Source: Vicinamibacterales bacterium (lineage in GTDB: Bacteria > Acidobacteriota > Vicinamibacteria > Vicinamibacterales > JAKQTR01). From it: a DNA stretch of 40,003 nt. Positions 25,324 through 34,200 of this stretch are shown one piece after another. A program made the translations under genes and the position numbers. Every line of letters starts with the position of its first letter. The first letter of the stretch is position 1. The stretch spans positions 1-40,003 of the forward strand of contig JALOKU010000024.1 in NCBI GenBank assembly GCA_025456345.1, written 5' to 3'. The notes under the pieces are model-generated. The model was not told the DNA's origin. It ran no database searches and saw only the letters and a program-made list of their open reading frames with translations.

Positions 25324-26661
25324 TTACCCGCCGACGAAGTTGGAGAGTCTCGTGTTGACGACGCTGCTGAAGATGGAGCCGAAGGTGTAGCTGATGCCGA
25401 CGCGGAACGAGTGCCGGAACGACGTGGCCAGCTGCCGCTGGCGGGCCAGCACCTCTTCGTCGGTGGCTTCGCCCTTCGGCAGGTAGATCTGGTCGTGAAT
25501 GCCGGCCGTCCTGAGGTTGAAGTTGAGGGCGAATCCCTTGAAGAGCCTGACGTCGCCCTCCACCTGAATCGACCGCCGATACAAAGCGGTGTCGTGCAGG
25601 TATTGCGAGAAATCGACATCGGCGCTGATCGATCCCCACGTCTGGCGGATGTCGAACGACGTGCGGAACATGTGGCTGCCGACGGTTTCCTCCAGCTTCT
25701 CGAACACCGTCTCCTCGATGTAGTCATAGCTGGTGACGCCGACGATGTACTGGAGCGTCAATTGCCGCCTGGTCGATTCCGAGTAGGGGAAGAAATTCCA
25801 CTCGATCGCGGCCGAGGCGTTGAGCACGCGGTCCTTGTTCTCATAGGTCGAGCCCGCGACGTACGTCTTGGCGCCCGCGGACCAGTGGCTGGTCAGGCTC
25901 TTCACGGCCTGCGCGGTCGCGTCGTAACTGCGGCGGACGCTGGTATACGTGCTGCCGTCGCTGTAGGTGTAGACGTTGTCGCGGTAGTCCTGGTAGGTCG
26001 CGAACCCGAACTTCCACGCGTCGGTCACGCGGCTTGCGGAGACAGAGCCGTTGTATTGCCGATATTCGCTTGCGCTCTCGAACTCACCGCTCGTGTTGGC
26101 CCTGGCGCGGAAGACCCAGTAGTTCCAGGGGTCCTTCCCCGCGCGCGACGCGGAGGCGGCTCTCTGGCCGGCGTCGGGCGGCTTGTGCGTCAGGTTCAAC
26201 TGCCCGCCGAGGCCGGTGCGCAGCGCGTACCGCACGAGGCCGAGCTTGAGCGTGCGCACGAAGGCCCGCCGCGCGAGGTCTTCGGTGTCGGTCGGCAGCG
26301 TGACGAACAGCACCTCGTCGTCGAGGCCGGCGAACGCGCCCAGGCCCACGAACTTCATCGTGAATTCGCGGCCGCCCGCGCCCGTGCCGAGCGAGGTGAC
26401 CAGCACGTGGACGTCGGCAGCCTCGCGCACGTTGACGAAGTCCGCGTACGCAATCTCGGTCTTGACGTAGTCGAAGAAGCAGGGCGTGTGGTCCTTGCAG
26501 TCCAGGAACACCCTGATCGCACCTTCGTCGAGCCGCTCGCGGGCCGCGGAGAACGTCGAGACGGCGGCCGGGCTGCCGGTCGCGGCAGCGGGATCCTGGG
26601 CGCGCGCGGGGAGTGGCACGGCGACGAGCGCGAACGCGAGAGCTAGGGCGAATCGACGCAT
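25324..26661 (-). CDS. Uncharacterised exported protein with predicted C-terminal outer-membrane barrel
   Basis: The 445-residue start at 26661 follows AAGGGG with six-base spacing. A signal peptide (ALALAFALVAVPLPARAQ) is followed by an N-terminal domain of about 130 residues (VFLDCKDHTPCFFDYVKTEI, ADVHVLVTSLGTGAGGREF, FAGLDDEVLFVTLPTDTED). From about residue 175 the sequence alternates polar and aromatic/hydrophobic residues in strands with Tyr, Thr and Ser (EYRQYNGSVSASRVTDAWKF and similar), the pattern of an outer-membrane beta-barrel. I do not recognise a named family; the N-terminal pattern with CFFDY and DVHVLVTS looks conserved and resembles uncharacterised proteins of Acidobacteria and Gemmatimonadetes. 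The last residue group is NFVGG, not the usual terminal Phe of a barrel. Confidence 0.65.
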   Translation of the reverse strand: MRRFALALAFALVAVPLPARAQDPAAATGSPAAVSTFSAARERLDEGAIRVFLDCKDHTPCFFDYVKTEIAYADFVNVREAADVHVLVTSLGTGAGGREFTMKFVGLGAFAGLDDEVLFVTLPTDTEDLARRAFVRTLKLGLVRYALRTGLGGQLNLTHKPPDAGQRAASASRAGKDPWNYWVFRARANTSGEFESASEYRQYNGSVSASRVTDAWKFGFATYQDYRDNVYTYSDGSTYTSVRRSYDATAQAVKSLTSHWSAGAKTYVAGSTYENKDRVLNASAAIEWNFFPYSESTRRQLTLQYIVGVTSYDYIEETVFEKLEETVGSHMFRTSFDIRQTWGSISADVDFSQYLHDTALYRRSIQVEGDVRLFKGFALNFNLRTAGIHDQIYLPKGEATDEEVLARQRQLATSFRHSFRVGISYTFGSIFSSVVNTRLSNFVGG

Positions 26662-26685
26662 GATGAGCCCCTTGCCAACCAGACA

Positions 26686-26703
26686 GCCTCGCGTGGGCGA
26701 GGC
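26686..26703. promoter_or_regulatory. Inverted repeat upstream of the barrel gene
   Basis: GCCTCGC-GTGG-GCGAGGC has perfect 7-bp arms, 25 nt before the barrel ATG. It may be a leader hairpin or operator. Confidence 0.35.
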
Positions 26704-26823
26704 CGTGCCGGAGTGTCATCACTGTGAGCGCAAGATCCGCGGACCGGAGAGCCGTATGGCGGCGAAGATCGCGCGGCCGAAAACCGAGTCCGCATCATAC
26801 CCCACCGTGGCGGGATTGCGAGG

Positions 26824-26829
26824 TATGCT
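26824..26829 (+). promoter_or_regulatory. -10 element TATGCT of the VWFA-like gene, leaderless layout
   Basis: TATGCT is followed by six bases (CTGCAC) and the GTG start at 26836; no Shine-Dalgarno is suitably placed. The same hexamer occurs upstream of the VOC gene at 28664-28669. Confidence 0.35.
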
Positions 26830-26835
26830 CTGCAC

Positions 26836-28647
26836 GTGAAAGTCAGCGGCTCGTCGCTCTTCTTCGCGGCCGGCTCGGCCGCGGTGCTCGTGGCGGCCAG
26901 CGTGCTCGGTACCGCCGCCCTGCCAGCGGCGCCTCAGACGCCGCCGACGCCTCAGCAGGCCGGGCCGGCGGAACCGCAGGCCGTGACGGTGCTGTTCCGT
27001 GCGCTGCTCGCCGACGGGCGCCCGTTCGCCGACGTCAGGCTCGAGGACGTCGAGTTGAAGGTGGATGGCCGGGTGCGGACGCCGGGCTCGCTTCAGTTCG
27101 TGCAGCCGGGCAGCGGGGAAACCGCCGCCGCGCGGGCGGAGGTGCCTCCGCCGTTTGCCACGAACCTCCGAGGGGCCGCGCTGCGGGACACGATCCTCGT
27201 CGTCGAGGACGAGTCGATCGGCGCGAGCATGGCGCAGGCCGTCCAGGCGGCGGCCCGGCAGTTCATCGGCCGTCTTGCGCCGCAGGATCGCGTCGGCCTG
27301 GTGACCATTCCGCGCGGCGGCGTGAATGTCGGCCTGACCACCGACCGCGCGAAGATCCACTCGGCCATCTCGGAAGTGAGCGGGCGGGCGGCGCGCAACG
27401 AAAGCGAGGCGGATGCCGCGTGCCGGACACGGCAGGTGCTCGATGCACTGATGAACGTGTTCCGGGGCGCGGCCGGAAACCCGCCGGCCACGATCATCGT
27501 CTTCGGAGGCGGACTCACGCCGCCGATGTTCGACGATGTGACGAGGATGTCGAACCCGGTGGGCCTCTGCGACATCCGCGGGAAGGACTACCAGGAAGTG
27601 GAACTTGTGATGCTTGGCGCGCCGGTGAGCGTCAGTGTCATTCACGTGCCGGATCCCACGGGCTCGGGCGCCGCGGCATCCACGAGCCAGGTGCAGGGCC
27701 TCGAGCACCTGGCCGGCATCACGGGCAACAGAATCATTCGCCTGGTCGGGTCGAGCGAAGCCGCGATGGCGAGGCTTGCGGCGTCCACCTCCGCCTACTA
27801 TCGCCTCACGTTCGAGCCAGCAGACTCGGAGCGCAACGGGCTCACGCACCCCGTGAGCCTGAAGGTCAACCGGCCGGACGTGGTGGTGACGACTCGTCCC
27901 AGCGTCCTTATTCCGTCTGCCCGCGGCGCGAAATCCGCTGCGAAGAGCGCGACGCCGCGCGACATGCTCCGCGTGGGCGATGTCTACCGCGACCTTCCGC
28001 TGCGCGCGGCCGCGTACATTTCGCGCGAGGGCTCGACCGACAACGCCAGGGTCGTCGTCATGCTGGAGCCGATGGAAGCGACGGCATCGCTGAAGGCTGC
28101 TGCGGTGGCGCTGTACGACGCGAAGGGCAAGCTGGTCGTGCAGGCCACCGCGGACCAGGACAGCCTCGCACGCAGCCCGCCGATGATCGCGATTGTGGCC
28201 AAGATGGGGACGTACCGGCTGCGGGTCGCCGCCACCGACGCGGCAGGCCGGGCCGGGACCGTCGACAGCGCCCTCGACGTGCAGCTCACCGGCGAAGGCG
28301 CGCTGACGCTGAGTTCGCTCGTGCTCGGCGTGGCCGTGGAGGGGCGGTTCGCCGGCCGGATGCAGTTCCATGACGAGCCGACAGCGGTTGCGTACCTGGA
28401 GATCTACGGCGTGCCGAAGGGCGAACTCTCGGCCGAGCTCCAGCTGGCGGGCACCGAAGGCGGCCCGCCCGCCGTGCGCGGCGCCATGCGGATCACCGGC
28501 GAGCCCTCCGACAGACAGCACGTCGCCCTTGGAGGCATCCCCATCGGTTCACTCCCTCCCGGCGACCTCGTCGTCCGGGCCGTCGTCAGCCTCGATGGCG
28601 TCCCCGTCGGAGCTGTCACCCGCACGCTTCGAAAAGCGGAACGATAG
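26836..28647 (+). CDS. Secreted VWFA-like protein (acidobacterial type)
   Basis: The 603-residue protein begins with GTG and an N-terminal hydrophobic signal (SSLFFAAGSAAVLVAASVLG). Residues about 100-320 have the order of a von Willebrand A domain: ILVVEDESIGAS at the MIDAS position (the usual DxSxS is altered to DESIGAS), RVGLVTIPRG, and NPPATIIVFGGGLTP. The N-terminal stretch (VTVLFRALLADGRPFADVRL, VELKVDGR) matches the entry seen in the VWFA-related proteins common in Acidobacteria. The C-terminal 250 residues form beta-rich modules that are not recognised. VWFA domains mediate adhesion or assembly; the incomplete MIDAS suggests weak metal-dependent binding. Confidence 0.7.
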   Translation: MKVSGSSLFFAAGSAAVLVAASVLGTAALPAAPQTPPTPQQAGPAEPQAVTVLFRALLADGRPFADVRLEDVELKVDGRVRTPGSLQFVQPGSGETAAARAEVPPPFATNLRGAALRDTILVVEDESIGASMAQAVQAAARQFIGRLAPQDRVGLVTIPRGGVNVGLTTDRAKIHSAISEVSGRAARNESEADAACRTRQVLDALMNVFRGAAGNPPATIIVFGGGLTPPMFDDVTRMSNPVGLCDIRGKDYQEVELVMLGAPVSVSVIHVPDPTGSGAAASTSQVQGLEHLAGITGNRIIRLVGSSEAAMARLAASTSAYYRLTFEPADSERNGLTHPVSLKVNRPDVVVTTRPSVLIPSARGAKSAAKSATPRDMLRVGDVYRDLPLRAAAYISREGSTDNARVVVMLEPMEATASLKAAAVALYDAKGKLVVQATADQDSLARSPPMIAIVAKMGTYRLRVAATDAAGRAGTVDSALDVQLTGEGALTLSSLVLGVAVEGRFAGRMQFHDEPTAVAYLEIYGVPKGELSAELQLAGTEGGPPAVRGAMRITGEPSDRQHVALGGIPIGSLPPGDLVVRAVVSLDGVPVGAVTRTLRKAER

Positions 28648-28663
28648 AGCCCCGACTTCCGTC

Positions 28664-28669
28664 TATGCT
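28664..28669 (+). promoter_or_regulatory. -10 element TATGCT of the VOC gene
   Basis: TATGCT lies 80 nt before the VOC start; the leader ends with a GGAGGAGGAGG Shine-Dalgarno (28735-28745). No -35 box is evident and the gene might instead be read from the VWFA-like transcript. Confidence 0.3.
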
Positions 28670-28749
28670 CTCACGGGCAATTCACAGGACAGCCGGCATC
28701 GACCCCGCGGCGAGGCGAAGCTCTCGCCGTTTTCGGAGGAGGAGGCACC

Positions 28750-29511
28750 ATGGCGGACATTCGCGGGCGTTTCGTGTGGTACGAGAACCTGACGAAGGAC
28801 GTTGACGCGGCGATCGCGTTCTACCGGGCCGTCGTCGGCTGGAATACGCAGTCGTGGGCGGGGATGGGCGAGCCGTACCACATGTTTGCAAACGGCGACG
28901 CCGTCATCGCGGGCCTGATGAAGATGCCGCCCCAGGCAGAGATGCCGCCGCATTGGATGGGCTATATCGGCACCCCTGACGTAAAAGCCACCACGGCGCG
29001 CGCCGAGCAGCTCGGCGCGAAAGTGTGGGTGAAGCTGATGGAGATTCCCACCGTCGGCACCTTCTCGGTCATTCAGGATCCGCAGGGGGCGTTGTTTGCG
29101 GCCTACTCGCCGCTGAACCAGCCGCCGGAGCCGTCGGCCGACGCGAAGCCGGGCGACTTCGTCTGGCACGAGCTGATTACGACGGACGTCGATGCCGCGT
29201 GGGCGTTCTACGCCGACCTGTTCGGCTGGCAGAAGACCAGCAGCCTCGACATGGGGCCGGCCGGCACCTACCAGATGTTCGGCGCGCCGTCACTGGAGCT
29301 CGGAGGCATCTACAAGAAGACCGCCGACATGCCGGGGCCGCCGCAATGGCTCTACTACGTCCACGTGGCGGACCTCGACGCCGCCGTCGCCCGCGTGAAG
29401 GAGAACGGCGGCACGCTGATGGTGGCGCCGATGGACATTCCCGGCGGCGGGCGCATTGCGGTCGGGATGGACCAGCAAGGCGCTTCCTTCGCGCTTCACT
29501 GGCGCGGCTGA
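28750..29511 (+). CDS. Two-domain VOC (glyoxalase/bleomycin-resistance-like) protein
   Basis: Start at ATG 28750 has a strong GGAGGAGG upstream. The 253-residue protein is two tandem VOC modules: GRFVWYENLTKDVDAAIAFY at the N-terminus and GDFVWHELITTDVDAAWAFY near residue 135, each followed by the beta-alpha-beta-beta-beta repeat. Proteins with this W-y/h-E-L-(T)-D-D-AA-FY pattern are the CFP32/hydroxylase-like VOC group. Two modules can form one metal site or a binding cavity. The substrate is unknown. The first module has MFANGDAVIAGLMKMP, the second MFGAPSLELGGIYKK, so both strands of the fold are present. Confidence 0.85.
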   Translation: MADIRGRFVWYENLTKDVDAAIAFYRAVVGWNTQSWAGMGEPYHMFANGDAVIAGLMKMPPQAEMPPHWMGYIGTPDVKATTARAEQLGAKVWVKLMEIPTVGTFSVIQDPQGALFAAYSPLNQPPEPSADAKPGDFVWHELITTDVDAAWAFYADLFGWQKTSSLDMGPAGTYQMFGAPSLELGGIYKKTADMPGPPQWLYYVHVADLDAAVARVKENGGTLMVAPMDIPGGGRIAVGMDQQGASFALHWRG

Positions 29512-29526
29512 CGCTGACGCTCGCGC

Positions 29527-30267
29527 CTACCGTGCCTGCGCCAGCAGTTCCTTGATCTTCGCGTCGAACGCGGCGAACGGCTGGGCGCCGACGATCAGCA
29601 CGCCTTCGAGGCCTTGCGCCGATGTCGGGCCGAGCACGAACGAGGGCGTGCCCTCGACGTTGGCGGCCCGCCCGTCGCTCATGTCAGCCTTGATGGCGGC
29701 GTCGTGCTTCGTGCTGGCCGCGCAGGCGTTGAACGAGATCATGTCGAGCTTCAGGCCCTGGGCGACCGACGTCACGAAGGCGTCGCCGAGCTGGCTGTAG
29801 CCGCGCACGAGCGCGTCGCGCATTTCCCAGAACCTGTTCTGGTCGCCGGCGCACCGGGCGGCGCGGGCCGCCTGGAACGCATACGCGTGGAAATCGAGCG
29901 GGAAGTCGCGCGTCACGAACCGCACCTTGCCCGTGTCGATGTAGGCGGCCTTGATCTGCCCGAAGACCTGCGTCGTGAAGCGGTTGCAGAACGTGCACTG
30001 CAGGTCGGTGAACTCAACGAGCGTGATCGGGGCGTCGGCGCGGCCGAGCGCGTAACCGCGCACGTCGGTCAGCTTCACGCGCTGGTCCTGCGCCTGAGCG
30101 GGCGCGGGCGGCGTGACCCGCTCGAGGGCCTGCCGCATCGCGCGGAGCTCCTTCAGCATTTCCTCGGCCTGCTGGGCGGTGATGCCCTGGGCCTTGGCGT
30201 TTCCGCAGGCGCCGAGCAGCAGCCCCGCGACGACAATCCAGACGCTCGCGTAACGGCAATGTCTCAT
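29527..30267 (-). CDS. DsbA-family thioredoxin-fold lipoprotein
   Basis: The start at 30267 is chosen: GAGGA lies nine bases upstream, and a TAAGAT -10 at 30287-30292 lies before it, whereas the alternative ATG at 30288 overlaps that -10. The 246-residue product has a lipoprotein signal with lipobox LGAC (Cys21), so it would be lipid-anchored. A Gln/Glu-rich helical stretch (about 30-60, ending PPAPAQAQ) leads into a DsbA thioredoxin domain with CTFC (Cys91, Cys94) and the cis-Pro loop EGTPSFVLG. Such proteins catalyse disulfide formation or isomerisation in exported proteins. A helical insertion with Cys residues (ARCAGDQNRFWEM) follows. Confidence 0.9.
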   Translation of the reverse strand: MRHCRYASVWIVVAGLLLGACGNAKAQGITAQQAEEMLKELRAMRQALERVTPPAPAQAQDQRVKLTDVRGYALGRADAPITLVEFTDLQCTFCNRFTTQVFGQIKAAYIDTGKVRFVTRDFPLDFHAYAFQAARAARCAGDQNRFWEMRDALVRGYSQLGDAFVTSVAQGLKLDMISFNACAASTKHDAAIKADMSDGRAANVEGTPSFVLGPTSAQGLEGVLIVGAQPFAAFDAKIKELLAQAR

Positions 30268-30286
30268 CGATGGAATCCTCGGCACC

Positions 30287-30292
30287 ATCTTA
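30287..30292 (-). promoter_or_regulatory. -10 element TAAGAT of the DsbA-like gene
   Basis: TAAGAT on the minus strand ends 19 nt before the chosen ATG at 30267; the predicted leader carries GAGGA. It excludes the upstream ATG at 30288 as a start. Confidence 0.4.
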
Positions 30293-30307
30293 CCTCGGAG
30301 GGTCGCC

Positions 30308-30401
30308 TGCAGGCCGGGTCCACGTGCAGGCCGGGTCTTCCGCCTTCGCGTGGAGCTCCGGCGGACTCGCCGCAGCCTTGGCGGAGGCGGTCAGACCCGG
30401 C
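30308..30401. repeat. Direct repeat and long inverted repeat in the DsbA/zinc-ribbon divergent region
   Basis: TGCAGGCCGGGTC occurs at 30308-30320 and again at 30325-30337 (17-bp period). GCCGGGTCT (30330-30338) pairs with AGACCCGGC (30393-30401), enclosing 54 nt rich in GGCGGAG/CTCCGCC complementarity. The whole could form a branched hairpin. Confidence 0.45.
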
Positions 30402-30409
30402 GGGGATGA

Positions 30410-30415
30410 TATCCT
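30410..30415 (+). promoter_or_regulatory. -10 element TATCCT of the zinc-ribbon gene
   Basis: TATCCT lies 30 nt before the GTG at 30446; the leader carries AAGGGGG at 30433-30439. Confidence 0.3.
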
Positions 30416-30445
30416 GCCGATCTGCGGGTTCGAAGGGGGAAACGC

Positions 30446-31165
30446 GTGAACTGTCCTGCGTGCGGGTCGGCCATGGAGGCGCCGTCGTTCGAGCGGCGGT
30501 ACGGCCGCCTGCTGACCATCGACGTCTGTCATCACTGCCAGTGCCTGTGGTTCGACGATCAGGAGTTCCTGCAGATGACGCCCGGCGCGACGCTGCAACT
30601 GGTCGCGTCCGTGGCCGAGGACAAGGGAACGGCACGGCAACGGTGGACGGCTGCGCCAAAGTGCCCGCGCTGTTCGCGCGCGCTGGCCGAGACGCACGAC
30701 ATCCAGCGCAACACGCGGTTCACCTATTACCGGTGCCCCGAGGGGCATGGGCGCTTCATCACCTACTACCAGTTCCTGCGCGCGAAAGACTTCGTGCGCC
30801 CGCTCGGCGAAGAGGAAGTACGCGAACTGCGGGACCACATTCAGCAGATCAACTGCGCCAACTGCGGCGCGCCCGTGAACGTGGAGCGCAACGCGGTGTG
30901 CGGTTTCTGCCGCACGCCCCTCGCCATCATCGATCCCGACCAGGTCAGGAAGACCATCGCGCAGCTGAAGGAGGCGGCGGAGGAGAAAAAGGGCGTGGAC
31001 CCCACGCTCCCCGTGTCGCTCGCCATGGAGCGCCTGCGCGCCGAGCGGGCCTTCGCCGATTCGCCTGCCTCGACCCGCCGCCCTGCCGCCGTCGACCTGC
31101 TCTTCGGCGACCTCTCCGACCCCGTGATCGGATTCCTCCGCCTCCTCGGGCGGCTCCGTACCTGA
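30446..31165 (+). CDS. Multi-zinc-ribbon cytoplasmic protein (TFIIB-type zinc finger)
   Basis: GTG start at 30446 is preceded by AAGGGGG at six-base spacing. The 239-residue protein has paired Cys-x2-Cys knuckles: MNCPACGSAM with DVCHHCQCLWF, then PKCPRCSRAL with YRCPEGHGRF, and INCANCGAPV with AVCGFCRTPL, i.e. three zinc ribbons, the first of the zf-TFIIB (DUF of 'xxWFDxxEF') type with LWFDDQEFLQM. The C-terminal 75 residues are helical and partly disordered (ASTRRPAAVDL), ending VIGFLRLLGRLRT, possibly amphipathic. Zinc ribbons of this type bind nucleic acid or protein partners; no function is known here. Confidence 0.75.
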   Translation: MNCPACGSAMEAPSFERRYGRLLTIDVCHHCQCLWFDDQEFLQMTPGATLQLVASVAEDKGTARQRWTAAPKCPRCSRALAETHDIQRNTRFTYYRCPEGHGRFITYYQFLRAKDFVRPLGEEEVRELRDHIQQINCANCGAPVNVERNAVCGFCRTPLAIIDPDQVRKTIAQLKEAAEEKKGVDPTLPVSLAMERLRAERAFADSPASTRRPAAVDLLFGDLSDPVIGFLRLLGRLRT

Positions 31166-31170
31166 GCCTT

Positions 31171-31190
31171 GCCGGGGCTGAAGCCCCGGC
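31171..31190. terminator. Bidirectional terminator-like hairpin
   Basis: GCCGGGGCT-GA-AGCCCCGGC has perfect 9-bp G/C-rich arms, located in the 41-nt gap between the convergent zinc-ribbon and third propeller genes. There is no long T-run on either side, so termination may depend on the stable stem or Rho. Confidence 0.6.
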
Positions 31191-31206
31191 CCACATCATC
31201 CTTTCC

Positions 31207-34200
31207 TCACTTCACTGGCGAAGGCGCGGTAAGCGTCAGCTTGTAGGGCGCCAGGGCCGTGCTGAGGGCGGCTGAGCGGGCGAACAGGGCGTTGGCGTCC
31301 GCGATGGCCTTCGGCACCTGCGCCCTGGCCTCCGTGTATGCCTTCGTTGTCTGCTCACTCACCGGCATGGTCGCCATCAGACCGCTCTTGGCCTGACCGA
31401 TCCGCGTCAACAGGTTGACCGTCGGCGCGGCAACCGGAGGCCCTGGCGCTGGCGCTGCAGCCGCCTGCCCCGGCTGGGCTGCCGCGGGCGCCGCCGCGGG
31501 CGCCGCCGCCGGGCCAGCCCCGCCGCCGCGGCCGAACGCCGCCGGCGCGAACTTCGGCGCGAAGGCCGCGAGGTCCTTGTTGAGCGCCTCGAAACTCGCC
31601 TTCACGTCGGCCGACACGTCGTTGCGGCCGGCGATCTCCTTCGCAAGTTCCGCCATCCTCGTGTTCAACGGCCGCAGCGCCGTCTGCACCTCCGTGGCGC
31701 GCTTCTGAAGCTCGTGCATCTCCATCGCCATGTCGAACATGCGCTTCCGCTCGATCTCGGAAAGCGCCACCTCCGCATCGGCGGCCACACGCAGCGGCTT
31801 GGTCTCAATCGTCCTGCCGCCGACGACGAGCGAGACGTTGTAGATGCCGGGCAGCACATACGGACCGGCCGTCGCCGCCCCGCCTCCGAATCCGCCTCCG
31901 CCGAAGGCGCCTCCACCCGTGCCGCATCCCGCGCCGAACGGGCTTGCCTGCGCAGCGCCCGGGCCGGCGCCCGGGGCACCCGGCCGTCCTGCCGGTGCCG
32001 CCTGGCCAGCAGCCGCGGCCTGACCCTCACCCCGGCCGCCAGGCGTGACGCCGATCTGTGGCCCCGGGATCGGCTGCACGCGCAGATCCCAGCACGCGGC
32101 CTGGATGCCGGCCTTGTTGCTGGCGGCGAGCACCTGGCCGGAGATCTCCCGCACCTGGCGGCCCGCGGCGTCGGTGATCCTGAGCGCCACGCTGTCGGCC
32201 TGGCGCTTCAGGAACCACGTCAACACCGCCGCCTGCGGCGGGTTCTGGCCGAAGAAGGTCTGGTCGCCCCAGAACTCATAGTTGCGATCGCGCGCCGGGC
32301 GCCGGAACATCGCCGCCGGGGCCGGCGAGAACAGCGTGGCCTCCGCCGCCTGAGCGGCGGCCCATTCCTGAATGGGCGCGAGGTGGTCGAGGATCCAGAT
32401 CGCCCGCCCGTGCGTGGCCAGCAGCATCGCGTTGTCGCGCGGATGGAGCGTGATCTCGTCGATGCGGACGGTCGGCAGGTTGGCCCTGATCCGGACCCAG
32501 CTCTTCCCGCGATCAACGGTCACGAACAGCCCGGTCTCCGTGCCGAGATACAGCACGTCCCGGTTCTTCAGGTCCTCCGTGAGCGTGCGCGCCACCTCGC
32601 CCTTCAGGTTCGCGGCAATCGACGCCCACGTCTGGCCGGCGTCGGTGCTGGCGAAGATGTACGTCTCGAAGTCGTTCTGCCGATGCCCGTCGAATGTCGC
32701 GTAGACGGTGTTCTCGTCGAATCGCGACGGCACAACCTCCGACACGAAGATCCCCGCCGGCACGCCCTGGATCCTGCCGAACACGTTCGCCCACGTCTTC
32801 CCGGCGTCCTTGGTCACCGACAGCACGCCATCGTCGGTGCCGGCATACAGCAGGCCTGGCCGCTTCGGCGACTCGGCGAGGGCCACGATGGCCGGCCACG
32901 CGGCGATGCCGTCGTTGCGCGCGATCTGCGTCTCGCTGTTCTTCACGCCCATCACGACGATGGCGTCGCGAGAGGCATTGGTGGTGAGATCGGGGCTGAT
33001 CGCCGTCCACGACAGGCCGCGATCGGGCGACCGGAACACCTTGTTGGCTGCCGCGAAAATCACCCTCGAGTCGTGGGGCGAGTGGATGAGCGGCGTGTCC
33101 CAGTGCCACCGGTACGCCGGTTCGCCGGGTGCAGGCTGCGGCCGGATCGACATCGTCTCGCCCGTGATCCGGTCCACGCGGACCATGTTGCCGTCCTGCG
33201 ACTCGCTGTAGACGACGCGGTATTCGTTCGGGTCCTGCAGCACCACGAAGCCGTCGCCGCCCTGCAGCGTGGCCCAGTGGTGGTTGGCGATGCCGGCGGC
33301 GCCGCGAACCGCGCTCGGGCCGCACCAGTTGTAGTTGTCCTGCATGCCGCCGCACACGTTGTACGGCACCGCCATGTCGTAGCTCACGTGGTAGAAGAGG
33401 CCGACGGGCAGGTTGGGCAGGAACGCCCACGTCTTCGCCATGTCGTACGACACCGCGAGACCGCCGTCGTTGCCGATCAGCACGTGGTGCGAGTTCGCCG
33501 GATTGATCCAGATCGCGTGCACATCATCGTGCGTCGACGCCGCAACGTCGGTGGCGATGGTCCTGCCGCCGTCGAGCGTCTGGTGGAGGCCGACGCCGCC
33601 GAGATAGACAACGTCCGGGTCGTTCGGGTCGATCCGGACCTTGCTGAAGTACATCGGGCGCGGGTTGGCGTTGTTCACCTTGCGCCAGGTTGCCCCCGCA
33701 TCGTCTGAGCGATAGAGCCCGGTCGGCTGGGTGTTGAGGAGCGGAGACTGGCCGCCGCGCCCTCCGCCAGCCTGCGCTCCGGCTGCCGCACCCGGGCCGG
33801 CCTCGGCGCCCGGCGGCGCCGCGCCGCCCGCGCCGCGCCCGCCCGTCCCGGCCGCTACGGGCCCTTCGATTGTCGCGTAGAGAATGCTCGGCTTGCGCTT
33901 GTAGACATCGACGGCGATGCGCCCGAGAGGGCCCTCGGGCAAGCCGCCCTTGAGGCGGGTCCACGTGTCGCCGCCGTCGGTCGACTTGAAGAGGCCGCTG
34001 CCGGGGCCGCCGCCGTTCATGCAGCACGCCGTCCGCCGGCGCTGATACATCGACGCGTAGAGAATCTGGCTGTTGGCCGGGTCCATCACGATGTCGTTCG
34101 CGCCCGTGTCGTCGTCGACCTTCAGTACCTGCTTCCAGGTCTTGCCGCCGTCGAGCGTCCTGTAGACGCCGCGCTCGCCGCCGGGCCCCCACAGGCTGCC

